A stretch of 23,415 nt of DNA, from the IMG/VR virus record IMGVR_UViG_3300035177_000003, positions 1 to 23,415 of that record. One strand, written 5' to 3'. The stretch comes from a virus. Shown here one piece after another: positions 16,063 to 22,701 of this stretch; position 1 is the stretch's first letter, and every line of letters begins with the position of its first letter. The notes below the pieces were generated by a model. It saw only the letters and a program-made list of their open reading frames with translations, did no database searches and had not been told where the DNA came from. Position numbers and translations under genes: made by a program.

Positions 16063-16247
16063 TGGTAGGTTCTCCTTTGTTCTGGTGAACCCGCCGCGTT
16101 ACCGTATTCGCCCCGCACGGGGGCCAGCTTCGGCGCTGCTGTGCTGAAACGGACGGTTGTCTTGCTTACTGCGTGGACATGGCGCTCAACAGCCCGGTTT
16201 CGCCAATGGCCGGGGTGTCCGATCCCCGCGCTGCCCTGCGCCAAAAA
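16063..16247 (-). other. Capsid gene leader (185 bp, no convincing gene)
   Basis: The second-largest gap in the window. It holds only short overlapping shadows, a 5-bp GC stem at 16110-16124 and the capsid SD. A promoter or processing site for high capsid expression would fit here, but no convincing -35/-10 pair is visible. Confidence 0.5.
16072..16077 (-). promoter_or_regulatory. Shine-Dalgarno that decides the GTG start of the capsid gene
   Basis: AAGGAG nine bases before the GTG at 16062 (context AACAAAGGAGAACC). It supports GTG over in-frame later ATGs such as Met16. Confidence 0.7.
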
Positions 16248-17534
16248 CTATTCCCAGGCGTACAGTTCCTTGCGCCCGCGAATGTAGGCGCGACCGCTAA
16301 GGACGGCATCCTGCACGCTCGAATATCCGGGGGGCGTCCGGGTGTAATCAATCTGAAGGCCCGCCGCTGATGGCGTCTTCGTCCCCCGCGTAATCGTGTT
16401 GGCTCCCGGGCGCGCCACTGCGGGCGCCGGGGCCTGCGGCTTCGCGGGCGCCGTGGTAGCGCCCCGCGTGAACAGCCGGTAGACGGTCTTGGCGATGTCG
16501 GGCATCGCGGTTTCGATCTTGCGGCGATAGAGCTGCTTCAGGCCCTCGGCATCGCGCGCCTGCTGGAACCGGCCCTTGTTGGTCTGGAATGCCTGATCCT
16601 TGGTGATAGCGTCGGTCAACCGGGCATCGCATTCCTTGACCAGGGCGTTGAAGTAGTCCGGGTCATCGCGCCGGATGGCCTTGATGTCGGCGCCGCCCTG
16701 CGAGAAAAAGCGGCCGATCTGCTGTTCAATCGCGCTCTCCATGTGGCCCTTGGCATCGGAAATAACCGCGTGGTTGAACAACTGGTCGCGTTCCTGCTCG
16801 AACTGCTGGCGGTCGGCTTCGAGTTTCTGGCGCTCGGGGTCAACCCGGCGCTCGGGCATCTGCTGGGCCGTCTCGAAGACCGTGTTCCAGAACCGCACCA
16901 GCGGCTCCATCGCGGTGTGCACGTCCTTGTTCTGGGCAGCCAACTGCTCCAACCGCGCCAGTGCCTCGTAGGCCCCGAAACTCTGCATCGTGTTGAGCAT
17001 CGCGCGGCCCATCACATGGCGGTAGGCTTCCGGCGACTTCTCGGCAAACTTCTCAATCAACGCCGGGGCGAACTTCTCGGCGGCTTCCCGGTCTGCGGCA
17101 AACAGCCGCTCGGCCAACTGCGGGTCGGCGTTCGAGAAAAGGCCGTCCAGTTCCTCCCACGCCTCCAATTCGCCCCGCACCGCCTGAATGCCGCTCTGGC
17201 CGCCCATGTCCTCCAGCAGCTTCGCCTGCTCCCGGATGGTCTTCAGCCCCCCAAGCTGGCGCAGTTCGCGGTTCTCGAAGAACATAGCCCGCAGCTCGGG
17301 ATGCTGCTTGAACACCGGGGCGAGATTCGCGGGAATCTTCTTGCCGTCCTCGCCCGCGTAGATGTCCTTTTCCGGGTCCGCTGCCTTCTCGGGCGCGGCC
17401 TCGCGTTCCCCGCGTTCCTCGCCGTCGGGTTCGGCCCCATCGGTTGTCGGCTGCTCAACTTCGGGCTGTTCCACTGGCTCGGGCGCAGCGGTTTCCACCG
17501 GCGATTCCACCGGGGCTTCGAGTACGTCTTCCAT
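16248..17534 (-). CDS. Capsid scaffolding protein-like (428 aa)
   Basis: Residues 1-55 are strongly acidic, rich in Glu, Pro and Ala, and disordered. The rest is nearly all helical: KIPANLAPVFKQHPELRAMFFENRELRQL (65-93), KTIREQAKLLED (98-109), a coiled-coil-like stretch ERQKLEADRQQFEQERDQL (234-252) and a basic C-terminal segment GRAYIRGRKELYAWE that could bind the capsid protein. Acidic N-terminus, helical body, basic C-terminus and location between portal and capsid genes are the hallmarks of scaffolds. The ATG at 17534 has AGGAG four bases upstream; the in-frame 33-codon extension lies inside the portal gene and was rejected. Confidence 0.78.
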   Translation of the reverse strand: MEDVLEAPVESPVETAAPEPVEQPEVEQPTTDGAEPDGEERGEREAAPEKAADPEKDIYAGEDGKKIPANLAPVFKQHPELRAMFFENRELRQLGGLKTIREQAKLLEDMGGQSGIQAVRGELEAWEELDGLFSNADPQLAERLFAADREAAEKFAPALIEKFAEKSPEAYRHVMGRAMLNTMQSFGAYEALARLEQLAAQNKDVHTAMEPLVRFWNTVFETAQQMPERRVDPERQKLEADRQQFEQERDQLFNHAVISDAKGHMESAIEQQIGRFFSQGGADIKAIRRDDPDYFNALVKECDARLTDAITKDQAFQTNKGRFQQARDAEGLKQLYRRKIETAMPDIAKTVYRLFTRGATTAPAKPQAPAPAVARPGANTITRGTKTPSAAGLQIDYTRTPPGYSSVQDAVLSGRAYIRGRKELYAWE

Positions 17535-17538
17535 GTGT

Positions 17539-17543
17539 CTCCT
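17539..17543 (-). promoter_or_regulatory. Shine-Dalgarno that decides the scaffold start
   Basis: AGGAG overlapping the TAG stop of the portal gene (TAGGAG), four bases before the ATG at 17534. Confidence 0.75.
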
Positions 17544-19815
17544 ATTGCGCCGGTTGTCCCGGCGTGAGTCCTGCCTGTTGAAGCATCTGGCGCGCCGCCA
17601 TGGGGTCCGCAGCCGCCACGTCCTTGAACGCAATGACCTCGGCGGGTGGCTTCTGGGGCGGCTTCTGCTGTTCCTGCTGCTGCTGCAACTCCTGCCGGTG
17701 GGCCAGCGCGTGCAACTTCACGTTCGCAACCATGTCGGGGTCGCTCTTGCGCGCTTCCTGACCGGCGGCCGAGTTTATCCACCGGACACACTCGGCGAAA
17801 TGGGCCTCATGATCGTCAAAATCCGGGTCAATCGGGACGCTGCTGAAGAACTCGGGCGGCGCTGGCGTCTGGACCGGCTGGCCAGCCTGCGCGGCGAGTT
17901 GCGCCTGCGCGACAAACGTGGGGTAGTCCGGGTTCGGCACCGGCTTTGCCTTTTCCATCTCCTGAATCTCGGCCAGCTGGTTGTTGCGCCCCACAACCGA
18001 TTCGTCCACGAGGCCCTCGACCCCAATGGCATCGAGCAGGAGTGCCTGATTGTCCGGCTGCATCAAGAGCTTGCTTACCGCCGGACTCGACGCCGCGTTG
18101 TTCAGCAGCATCATGATTTTGTTGCTCCGGGCCGTGTAGCCCTCGGGGAAGTTCGCATCGGTTTCCGGGACGCAAACAAAGTCCCCGCGCAAGTCCCCGA
18201 TGTGGAGCGATACCGTCTCGACGCTCCGGCCACTCGCCGCCGCCACCAGCGCCTTGAGGGGACCCTTGTCGCGCGAGATGCCCGCCAGCCTTACGGCCTG
18301 CCCCATCGCTTCCGCGTAGAAGTCGCGGTAGGGCTGCCAGGTAAGCCCGATAACCCCCAGGGCCTGATCCCGCGCCAGCGCGTAGCCGCGCGCCGTGTCC
18401 TGGTTCTCCATCGAGGCACCACCGAGCACCGGGGGCGTTGAACTGAGCTTGTCGGCCAGTGGCCCAATCAACTGCTCCAGCATCCCCATTAGTTCCGGGG
18501 GAACCTGCGCCGGAGAGGTCTCGTGCACGTCGTCGCTCATTGGCCCCGGCGTGTTCTTCTCGACCGGGACAAAGCATCCCGGGCCCGCCCGCATATCCTG
18601 AACGGCATCAACGTCAATCAGGTTGTCATTCACCAGGGTCATTGGGATGACGTACCGGAAGGTTTCCTCCACCATCCCGAGCAGTTCATTGGTGACCCGC
18701 TGGGGGTCCATCATGGAGTCCCCGACCGATGGGCGCGCCTGCCCGTCGCCATCAAGCGCGTGCATGACCGCGATGTGCTCGTCCATGCACTCGGGCCGTT
18801 CCTCCGCCAAGGTCGAGCCGAAATACGTCAGGCAACAACCCTCCGGGTAGCGGTCCTGAAGCGCCTGCCGCATTTCCGGGTCCGAAACCCCGTGGAACGC
18901 CTCGGGCCTCAGCCACCAGCGCGAACGGGTCCGCAGGTACTTCGAAGTCGCGCCCCCGCCGTTGCGCCCGTTGCCTTGGCCCTCCGCGCAGGTAATGCGG
19001 GCCAGCCGCGCAAAGGTCGAGTCCACGTTCGAGGACGAATCCGCGTCCGTAATTTTCGATGCCACGTCCGGGTACATGGCCTTGGCAATCGTCTCATCGA
19101 GGTCATCCTCGATCTTGACGTAGGGGAACAGGCGCGGGTGCTCGCACACAATCGGCACCTTGGACTCCAACATGCCGTACAGGTGGATTTCCTCGCGGCC
19201 TTTCGGCTTGCCGGTACGGTCCACCCCGTACTGCTGCTTGTCCCGCACAAACTCCGTCACGGCGATCAGGCGGCCATCCGTCCAGCACAGCCGCGCCGCG
19301 CGTTGCGCCAGCTTGCGGGGCGGGTTGAATTTCTCGATGATGCGGCGCATCGTGTTGGCCGCTTCCGCCCCCGCGACATCATCGGGTTCGTCCGGGTCGG
19401 CGGGTTCAAACCGCAACCCCGGGGGCGTCTGGCTGAACGCCGCCGCCCAGGTGCGTTCCCGCGCGGCGAACACGTTGTAGCTGCGGCCCACCGGCGGACG
19501 GCTGACGGTATCGCCCCCCATGCCCGCCGGGGCCAGCCCGACTTCGGGCGCGGGGCTTACCTGAAACTGCTGGCTGTCCACGCTGGCGGCGGCATCGGCG
19601 AATCCCCGTTCCATCATGCGGCGACGCCAGACCGTGATGATGGCCCAGTTCTGGGCGTGGCGCTCCTGATCGTCAAACCGGCGCACCAGCGACAGCAACG
19701 CCGCTTCCTGCTCGTCGGTTAGCGCGTCCGATTCCTCGGGCCCATCGGGCGCACCGGCGGCAGGGGCCAGTTCTCCCGGCTCTGCCGCTTCTTCGATCTC
19801 GGCCACTTCCGCCAT
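17542..19815 (-). CDS. Portal protein (757 aa)
   Basis: A long portal of the podovirus type. Residues 1-30 are acidic. A helix follows at 33-70 (LTDEQEAALLSLVRRF, AIITVWRRRMMERG). Wing-like beta/alpha parts are near 110-350 (FAARERTWAAAF, LARITCAEGQG). Around 390-440 it has LIDVDAVQDMRAGPGCFVPV, then the conserved-looking GPLADKLSSTPPVLGGASMENQDTARGY (about 451-477) of P22-like portals. The end (668-710) is helical, with HEAHFAECVRWI and a Gln-rich barrel-like segment (709-720). It makes the dodecameric DNA channel where the terminase and adaptor dock. Start is ATG directly after the TAA of the DUF6582-like gene. Confidence 0.87.
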   Translation of the reverse strand: MAEVAEIEEAAEPGELAPAAGAPDGPEESDALTDEQEAALLSLVRRFDDQERHAQNWAIITVWRRRMMERGFADAAASVDSQQFQVSPAPEVGLAPAGMGGDTVSRPPVGRSYNVFAARERTWAAAFSQTPPGLRFEPADPDEPDDVAGAEAANTMRRIIEKFNPPRKLAQRAARLCWTDGRLIAVTEFVRDKQQYGVDRTGKPKGREEIHLYGMLESKVPIVCEHPRLFPYVKIEDDLDETIAKAMYPDVASKITDADSSSNVDSTFARLARITCAEGQGNGRNGGGATSKYLRTRSRWWLRPEAFHGVSDPEMRQALQDRYPEGCCLTYFGSTLAEERPECMDEHIAVMHALDGDGQARPSVGDSMMDPQRVTNELLGMVEETFRYVIPMTLVNDNLIDVDAVQDMRAGPGCFVPVEKNTPGPMSDDVHETSPAQVPPELMGMLEQLIGPLADKLSSTPPVLGGASMENQDTARGYALARDQALGVIGLTWQPYRDFYAEAMGQAVRLAGISRDKGPLKALVAAASGRSVETVSLHIGDLRGDFVCVPETDANFPEGYTARSNKIMMLLNNAASSPAVSKLLMQPDNQALLLDAIGVEGLVDESVVGRNNQLAEIQEMEKAKPVPNPDYPTFVAQAQLAAQAGQPVQTPAPPEFFSSVPIDPDFDDHEAHFAECVRWINSAAGQEARKSDPDMVANVKLHALAHRQELQQQQEQQKPPQKPPAEVIAFKDVAAADPMAARQMLQQAGLTPGQPAQ

Positions 19816-20058
19816 TTACCGGCGACCCGCCATCGCGGCTTTCCGGAGCGAGCCTGCCTTCTTCTTCTCGCCGATCCCGGGATAGTCGCGGTGGACCTCG
19901 GCCCGAACCTCGGCCTCGACCTCCCCTCCCTTGGCGCCGGCGCGGCTCAGCGCGTCGCGGGCATGGGATGCATCGGGAATTGGGAATTTGCGCTTCTTCG
20001 GGAACACGAAGTCCGAAGACGGCAATGCGTTCCGGGTTGCTGAGGTGAGTTTGGCCAT
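19816..20058 (-). CDS. DUF6582-like small phage protein (80 aa)
   Basis: The N-terminus TSATRNALPSSDFVFP followed by KKRKFPIPDASHARDALSRAGAKG closely follows the DUF6582 pattern (basic TAxRNxLPxxxF, YPIPDxxHAxNA) found in many phages and mobile elements. The last 30 residues are basic, with GIGEKKKAGSLRKAAMAGRR. The molecular role is unknown; many copies lie near capsid and portal genes. The ATG has AAGGA seven bases upstream and the stop abuts the portal start. Confidence 0.82.
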   Translation of the reverse strand: MAKLTSATRNALPSSDFVFPKKRKFPIPDASHARDALSRAGAKGGEVEAEVRAEVHRDYPGIGEKKKAGSLRKAAMAGRR

Positions 20059-20061
20059 GAG

Positions 20062-20328
20062 TCAGTCCTTAAACTTGGCGGGGACGCTGGTTGGATTTGA
20101 GCGACCAGTCAACTCCTGAGTCGTCTTGGAATATCGCTCTTCCCAGACGTTGCCCAGGGGGCCTCTGCCGCCAGTTAACTGGCGACCGTCCCCATAAATT
20201 GGACTGCTGCCCGACCACGCTTTGCCGATAGGCGATATACGGGCCTCCACGAATGGAGAGCCGTGGCTTTTCAATGCGCCTGGCCCCAGTCTCGCCGTGG
20301 GGATGCCGGTTTGCACCGGCACGCGCAT
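20062..20328 (-). CDS. Small unknown protein (88 aa)
   Basis: A basic Gly/Ser-rich protein with no recognised domain. It starts 41 bp after the 3' end of the tRNA and ends with AAGTTTAAGGAC TGA, whose AAGGA serves as SD for the next gene. The start has only a weak purine stretch upstream. It is retained for its position in the run of coupled genes; composition is similar to its neighbours. Confidence 0.5.
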   Translation of the reverse strand: MRVPVQTGIPTARLGPGALKSHGSPFVEARISPIGKAWSGSSPIYGDGRQLTGGRGPLGNVWEERYSKTTQELTGRSNPTSVPAKFKD

Positions 20329-20368
20329 GTTCCGCTGATTTAGGGCAGCAGGGGCTTTCGCCCGCGCT

Positions 20369-20444
20369 TGGAGCTACCGGAGGGCCTCGAACCCCCGACC
20401 CGCTGTTTACGAAACAGCCGCTCTACCAACTGAGCTACGGCAGC
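20369..20444 (-). tRNA. tRNA-Thr (anticodon CGU)
   Basis: A full cloverleaf can be folded: acceptor stem GCTGCCG/CGGTAGC (one G-U), D arm with AGTTGGTA loop, anticodon stem GCTGT/ACAGC with loop TTCGTAA (anticodon CGT, reading ACG, threonine), T arm GGGGG/CCCTC with loop TTCGAGG, discriminator T and encoded CCA. It is 76 nt long with CCA, in the same direction as all genes. It lies inside the structural module, so it is a phage tRNA that may help decode ACG in the Thr-rich fibre and hub; identity is secure. Confidence 0.96.
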
Positions 20445-20583
20445 AATCTTTGCGGTAGCGGGCCTCGACGGTGATCTCCGGGCCATCGAGGCTCTGAAAC
20501 CAGGCGTGCTCCATGACAGACGGGCTGCTATCAAGCGCAGCCCGGACATCCGCCGCCGTAAGGACGATCTGTTTCTGTGGCAT
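20407..20583 (-). CDS. Possible small ORF ending inside the tRNA (58 aa, doubtful)
   Basis: ATG at 20583 opens MPQKQIVLTAADVRAAL, which then runs 58 codons and stops at the TAA of the tRNA anticodon loop. Residues 1-47 have an ordinary protein-like composition, including MEHAWFQSLDGPEITVEARY. No SD precedes it, but the start lies in an unusually AT-rich spot. A TTG 28 codons upstream is also open. Real coding would mean that the last ~13 codons are tRNA sequence. It may be a genuine gene into which a tRNA was inserted, or chance. Confidence 0.35.
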   Translation of the reverse strand: MPQKQIVLTAADVRAALDSSPSVMEHAWFQSLDGPEITVEARYRKDCCRSSVGRAAVS

Positions 20584-20620
20584 AAAAATAAATCCGGGTT
20601 GGGGAGGCTCGGCAAATGAT

Positions 20621-20640
20621 GACGGCTCAGGTGAACCGTC
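20621..20640. promoter_or_regulatory. 20-bp near-perfect dyad (operator-like or RNA hairpin)
   Basis: GACGGTTCA and TGAGCCGTC on the minus strand pair nine of nine bases with one G-U and a 2-base spacer. As DNA it is a near-perfect palindrome that could bind a regulator. There is no U-run of terminator length after it. Confidence 0.4.
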
Positions 20641-20692
20641 CCGCGCCGCCGTTTTACCGCTGGGCAAACAGCCAGCCGGTTCCTCCCCATTG

Positions 20693-20711
20693 GGGCCGCC
20701 CGGAGCGGCCC
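20693..20711 (-). terminator. GC-rich hairpin downstream of the 281-aa structural gene
   Basis: A perfect 7-bp stem GGGCCGC/GCGGCCC with a 5-base loop, 22 bp after the stop of the 281-residue gene. No U-tract follows, so termination strength is uncertain. It resembles the hairpin after the capsid gene. Confidence 0.4.
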
Positions 20712-20733
20712 GGAGGGTTGGCGCGGACTATCG

Positions 20734-21579
20734 TTAGACTTCAGACAGCGTGATGTTCTTGAGGGACACGACCGTCCACAGGAGGTTGGCCGCCATCAAG
20801 ATGCAGTTGGCCCCGATATGGACCGCGCACGTCAGGGTGTCGCCGTTGGTGCCGCTGCCGTCCACGATCTTGTTGGCCGCGGTCGTGACGGTATGGGCCT
20901 CGGCCGTTTCGCTCTCGATGTAGAGCAGCTTGCAGTTGTCGGCCGCCGTCGGGGTCGCGAGCGTGTAGCTTCCGGCCGTCGCATCCGTCAGGCGCGCGAT
21001 GTTGACCTGCGCGGGGAACGTGATGGCGACGCTCCCGGCCGCTCCGGTGTAAATCTGGCCCAGCGTGCCCCGGTTGTCGAGGATCGAGACGCCGGCCGCC
21101 GGAGTGGCGGCGTTCAGGATCGCCTGCGTGCCCCCGAGGTTGGTCCACGCGGAATCCACCACCACGACGCCGCCGCCGGCGGCAGCGGCGGCATTCAGGG
21201 CCTCCTGCAACCCGACGGTGCCGGACAGGATCAGGGCGCCCTGCCCGTGGGTGTGGCTCAGGTTGGCCGTGATCGAAACCGTCCCGTCGGTGTTGATCGA
21301 AACCGCCGTCGGGGTCACGGTCTCGGGGTTGGCATCTTCAATCGTGATTGAGGCCGTGATGGCGTAGGGGTCTAGGTAGGAACCGTCCGGCAGGGTAACC
21401 TGCGCGGGCAGGAAAGGCTGGGGCGCCCGCACCACGATGACGCTCCCGGCGCCGGTCCCGGTATTGCCGGAGATCAGGACACCCCCGGGGAAGTCGTTGG
21501 CGTAGCCGTAGGCGAAGTTGCTGGCGACGAATACGCCAGCGACACGGGCCTGTTTTGCGGGCGGAATGAATTGGGACAT
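20734..21579 (-). CDS. Beta-rich structural (decoration- or fibre-like) protein (281 aa)
   Basis: The N-terminal half (1-110) is beta/Gly-rich. Residues 118-165 carry GLQEALNAAAAAGGGVVVVDSAW and TQAILNAA. The end, from TPTAADNCKLLYIESETAEAHTV to LWTVVSLKNITLSEV (about 209-281), follows a C-terminal domain seen in many phage coat-associated proteins. It is probably an abundant capsid decoration or head-fibre protein. The ATG has AAGGAG five bases upstream, fused to the TAA of the gene before. Two dyads follow its stop. Confidence 0.72.
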   Translation of the reverse strand: MSQFIPPAKQARVAGVFVASNFAYGYANDFPGGVLISGNTGTGAGSVIVVRAPQPFLPAQVTLPDGSYLDPYAITASITIEDANPETVTPTAVSINTDGTVSITANLSHTHGQGALILSGTVGLQEALNAAAAAGGGVVVVDSAWTNLGGTQAILNAATPAAGVSILDNRGTLGQIYTGAAGSVAITFPAQVNIARLTDATAGSYTLATPTAADNCKLLYIESETAEAHTVTTAANKIVDGSGTNGDTLTCAVHIGANCILMAANLLWTVVSLKNITLSEV

Positions 21580-21584
21580 GGTTT

Positions 21585-21590
21585 CTCCTT
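21585..21590 (-). promoter_or_regulatory. Strong Shine-Dalgarno for the 281-aa gene
   Basis: AAGGAG five bases before the ATG at 21579, in CACTAAGGAGAAACC. The A's are shared with the TAA stop of the 66-residue gene. Confidence 0.75.
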
Positions 21591-21789
21591 AGTGGGACTT
21601 CAAGCGTTGGGCTGCCCGCCGCAGCGACCCGGATTTTCTCTCAGGCAGGTTGCCGCTCGGCGTTGCGGCAAAATCATGGAGCTGCTGGTGCGTGAGGTTC
21701 AGCAGTGAACGGTCCTTGCGATACAGTTCGCCCGGCTTGTGCTCGGCCAAAGCGAATAGGCGTTGCTGCGCCTTGCTGGTCGCGGGCAT
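21589..21789 (-). CDS. DUF3008-like small basic protein (66 aa)
   Basis: The start MPATSKAQQRLFALAEHKPGE matches the MPAxSKAQQRxxG/A pattern of DUF3008-type proteins, which are small, basic and common in phages. LLNLTHQQLHDFAATP and a basic end GSLRRAAQRLKSH follow. The end resembles that of the DUF6582-like protein (GSLRKAAMAGRR). The role is unknown. The ATG is in a TGATG overlap on the gene before. Confidence 0.75.
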   Translation of the reverse strand: MPATSKAQQRLFALAEHKPGELYRKDRSLLNLTHQQLHDFAATPSGNLPERKSGSLRRAAQRLKSH

Positions 21790-22001
21790 CAGATCCCGTC
21801 CGTTCGCAGCACGCCCTTGCGGTAGAGGAACTGGCGGAACGAGCGCCAGAACAGTGGCCGAATCGCCACCTTCCGAATGACGTTGTGCTCAGGGGAGGGG
21901 TCGCACACGTTCACGGCGACTTTCCCGCGCGCTGCCACAAATCGAAAGCCTCTATCGGACTGGTAGACGACCTCTCGGAACAGCCTTGCGGTAAGTGGCA
22001 T
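21789..22001 (-). CDS. Small basic unknown protein (70 aa)
   Basis: A 70-residue basic protein with alternating beta patterns (FREVVYQSDRGFRFVAARG) and a C-terminal aromatic/basic stretch RPLFWRSFRQFLYRKG. It has no named family. It is coupled at both ends by TGATG junctions, which supports it as a real gene despite its size. Confidence 0.62.
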   Translation of the reverse strand: MPLTARLFREVVYQSDRGFRFVAARGKVAVNVCDPSPEHNVIRKVAIRPLFWRSFRQFLYRKGVLRTDGI

Positions 22002-22378
22002 CAGTAGCTTCCGCCCCCGAGCGTGCTCATCAGGCCCTCGGGCGCGCCGGACTCCGGCTGCTCGCCTTCGCCGCCCTGCTCGTGCGCCCCCTCCATCTCG
22101 CCCCGGGCATGGTCCATCGCTTCATCGAGCGAGCCGTGGTCGGAGTGCTCCACGCCATGCGGATGATGCGCCGCGACATGGTGGCCGCCCGCCTCATCCT
22201 TGAAGATGTGGACGCTATGGGCGCCTCCGCTGTGCTCCGGGCGTTCCCCGGGCGCTTCGGCCCCGCGTTCGGGCGCCTTTTTCTCGGGTGCGGGCCGATC
22301 CGACGCCTCCGAGCGCTCGTGGGCGCGTCCCAGCGCCGGGTTGGCAAAGTAACGACCGCTTTTGGTTGTCATCCCCAT
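22001..22378 (-). CDS. His- and Glu-rich unknown protein (125 aa)
   Basis: A disordered, very hydrophilic protein with a central His-rich stretch (HHVAAHHPHGVEHSDHG) and several Glu/Gly runs; it opens with SGRYFANPALGRAH. The His cluster could bind metal. The ATG at 22378 has GGAAGG nine bases upstream, while a second ATG at 22372 overlaps the TGA before it (ATGA); both give nearly the same protein. Role is unknown. Confidence 0.65.
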   Translation of the reverse strand: MGMTTKSGRYFANPALGRAHERSEASDRPAPEKKAPERGAEAPGERPEHSGGAHSVHIFKDEAGGHHVAAHHPHGVEHSDHGSLDEAMDHARGEMEGAHEQGGEGEQPESGAPEGLMSTLGGGSY

Positions 22379-22701
22379 GGTGGTAAACCTTCCTTTTGCC
22401 TCTGGCGTGCGGCTTCCAGCCGCTTAAACTCGTTCGACTGGCGATATTCCCAACTGGCCGCCAAATCCGACTGGCTGCGCCGCATCCTGAAGGGCCGGAG
22501 GGCCTTTTTCGGAGCTTCGGTCGGAGTTAGGCTCACGGGATCATCGGTGCGCGTCAGCCCATTCGCGATCATGCGCCCGTTGAAGCTGATATGCGGCTCC
22601 GGCGTCTCCGGCAGTGCATCGCGCCACGCCTCATCGCAAAACGTGGCCCACCACAGGCGAATCGGCCCCGCGATGATGTTCCAAGCGTTCTTCACCGTCA
22701 T
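22369..22701 (-). CDS. Small unknown protein next to terminase (110 aa)
   Basis: The N-terminus carries an aromatic helix (AWNIIAGPIRLWWATFCDEAWRDAL, residues 6-30), too polar to be a clear membrane span. The C-terminal half is basic and helical (SDLAASWEYRQSNEFKRLEAARQRQKEG). It is not recognised. The ATG overlaps the terminase stop as ATGA, so it is made together with the terminase and may help in packaging, by inference from position. Confidence 0.65.
   Translation of the reverse strand: MTVKNAWNIIAGPIRLWWATFCDEAWRDALPETPEPHISFNGRMIANGLTRTDDPVSLTPTEAPKKALRPFRMRRSQSDLAASWEYRQSNEFKRLEAARQRQKEGLPPWG

Larger units (their letters stand above)
20584..20733 (-). other. Intergenic region with two dyads and AT-rich spot
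   Basis: No convincing gene. It holds the two hairpins listed separately and the run TTTATTTTTATG near 20583-20595, out of step with the GC-rich surroundings. A late terminator or regulatory switch between the decoration-type gene and the tRNA would fit. Confidence 0.45.

Noticed and set aside
14683-16068. 461-codon plus-strand ORF opposite the capsid gene
   Set aside because: It is antisense to a clear major capsid gene and its protein is low-complexity and Arg/Gly/Val/His-rich.
16063-16247. Sigma70 promoter upstream of the capsid gene
   Set aside because: TTGAGC is present but no acceptable -10 box at proper spacing.
17535-17633. 33-codon N-terminal extension of the scaffold
   Set aside because: It lies inside the portal gene and is an Arg-rich shadow. 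The ATG at 17534 has a well-placed AGGAG.
20369-20444. tRNA gene as phage attachment site
   Set aside because: No integrase or second tRNA fragment is present, and phage structural genes lie on both sides of it.
20584-20733. Classical rho-independent terminator
   Set aside because: The stems are good but no U-run directly follows either of them on the minus strand.
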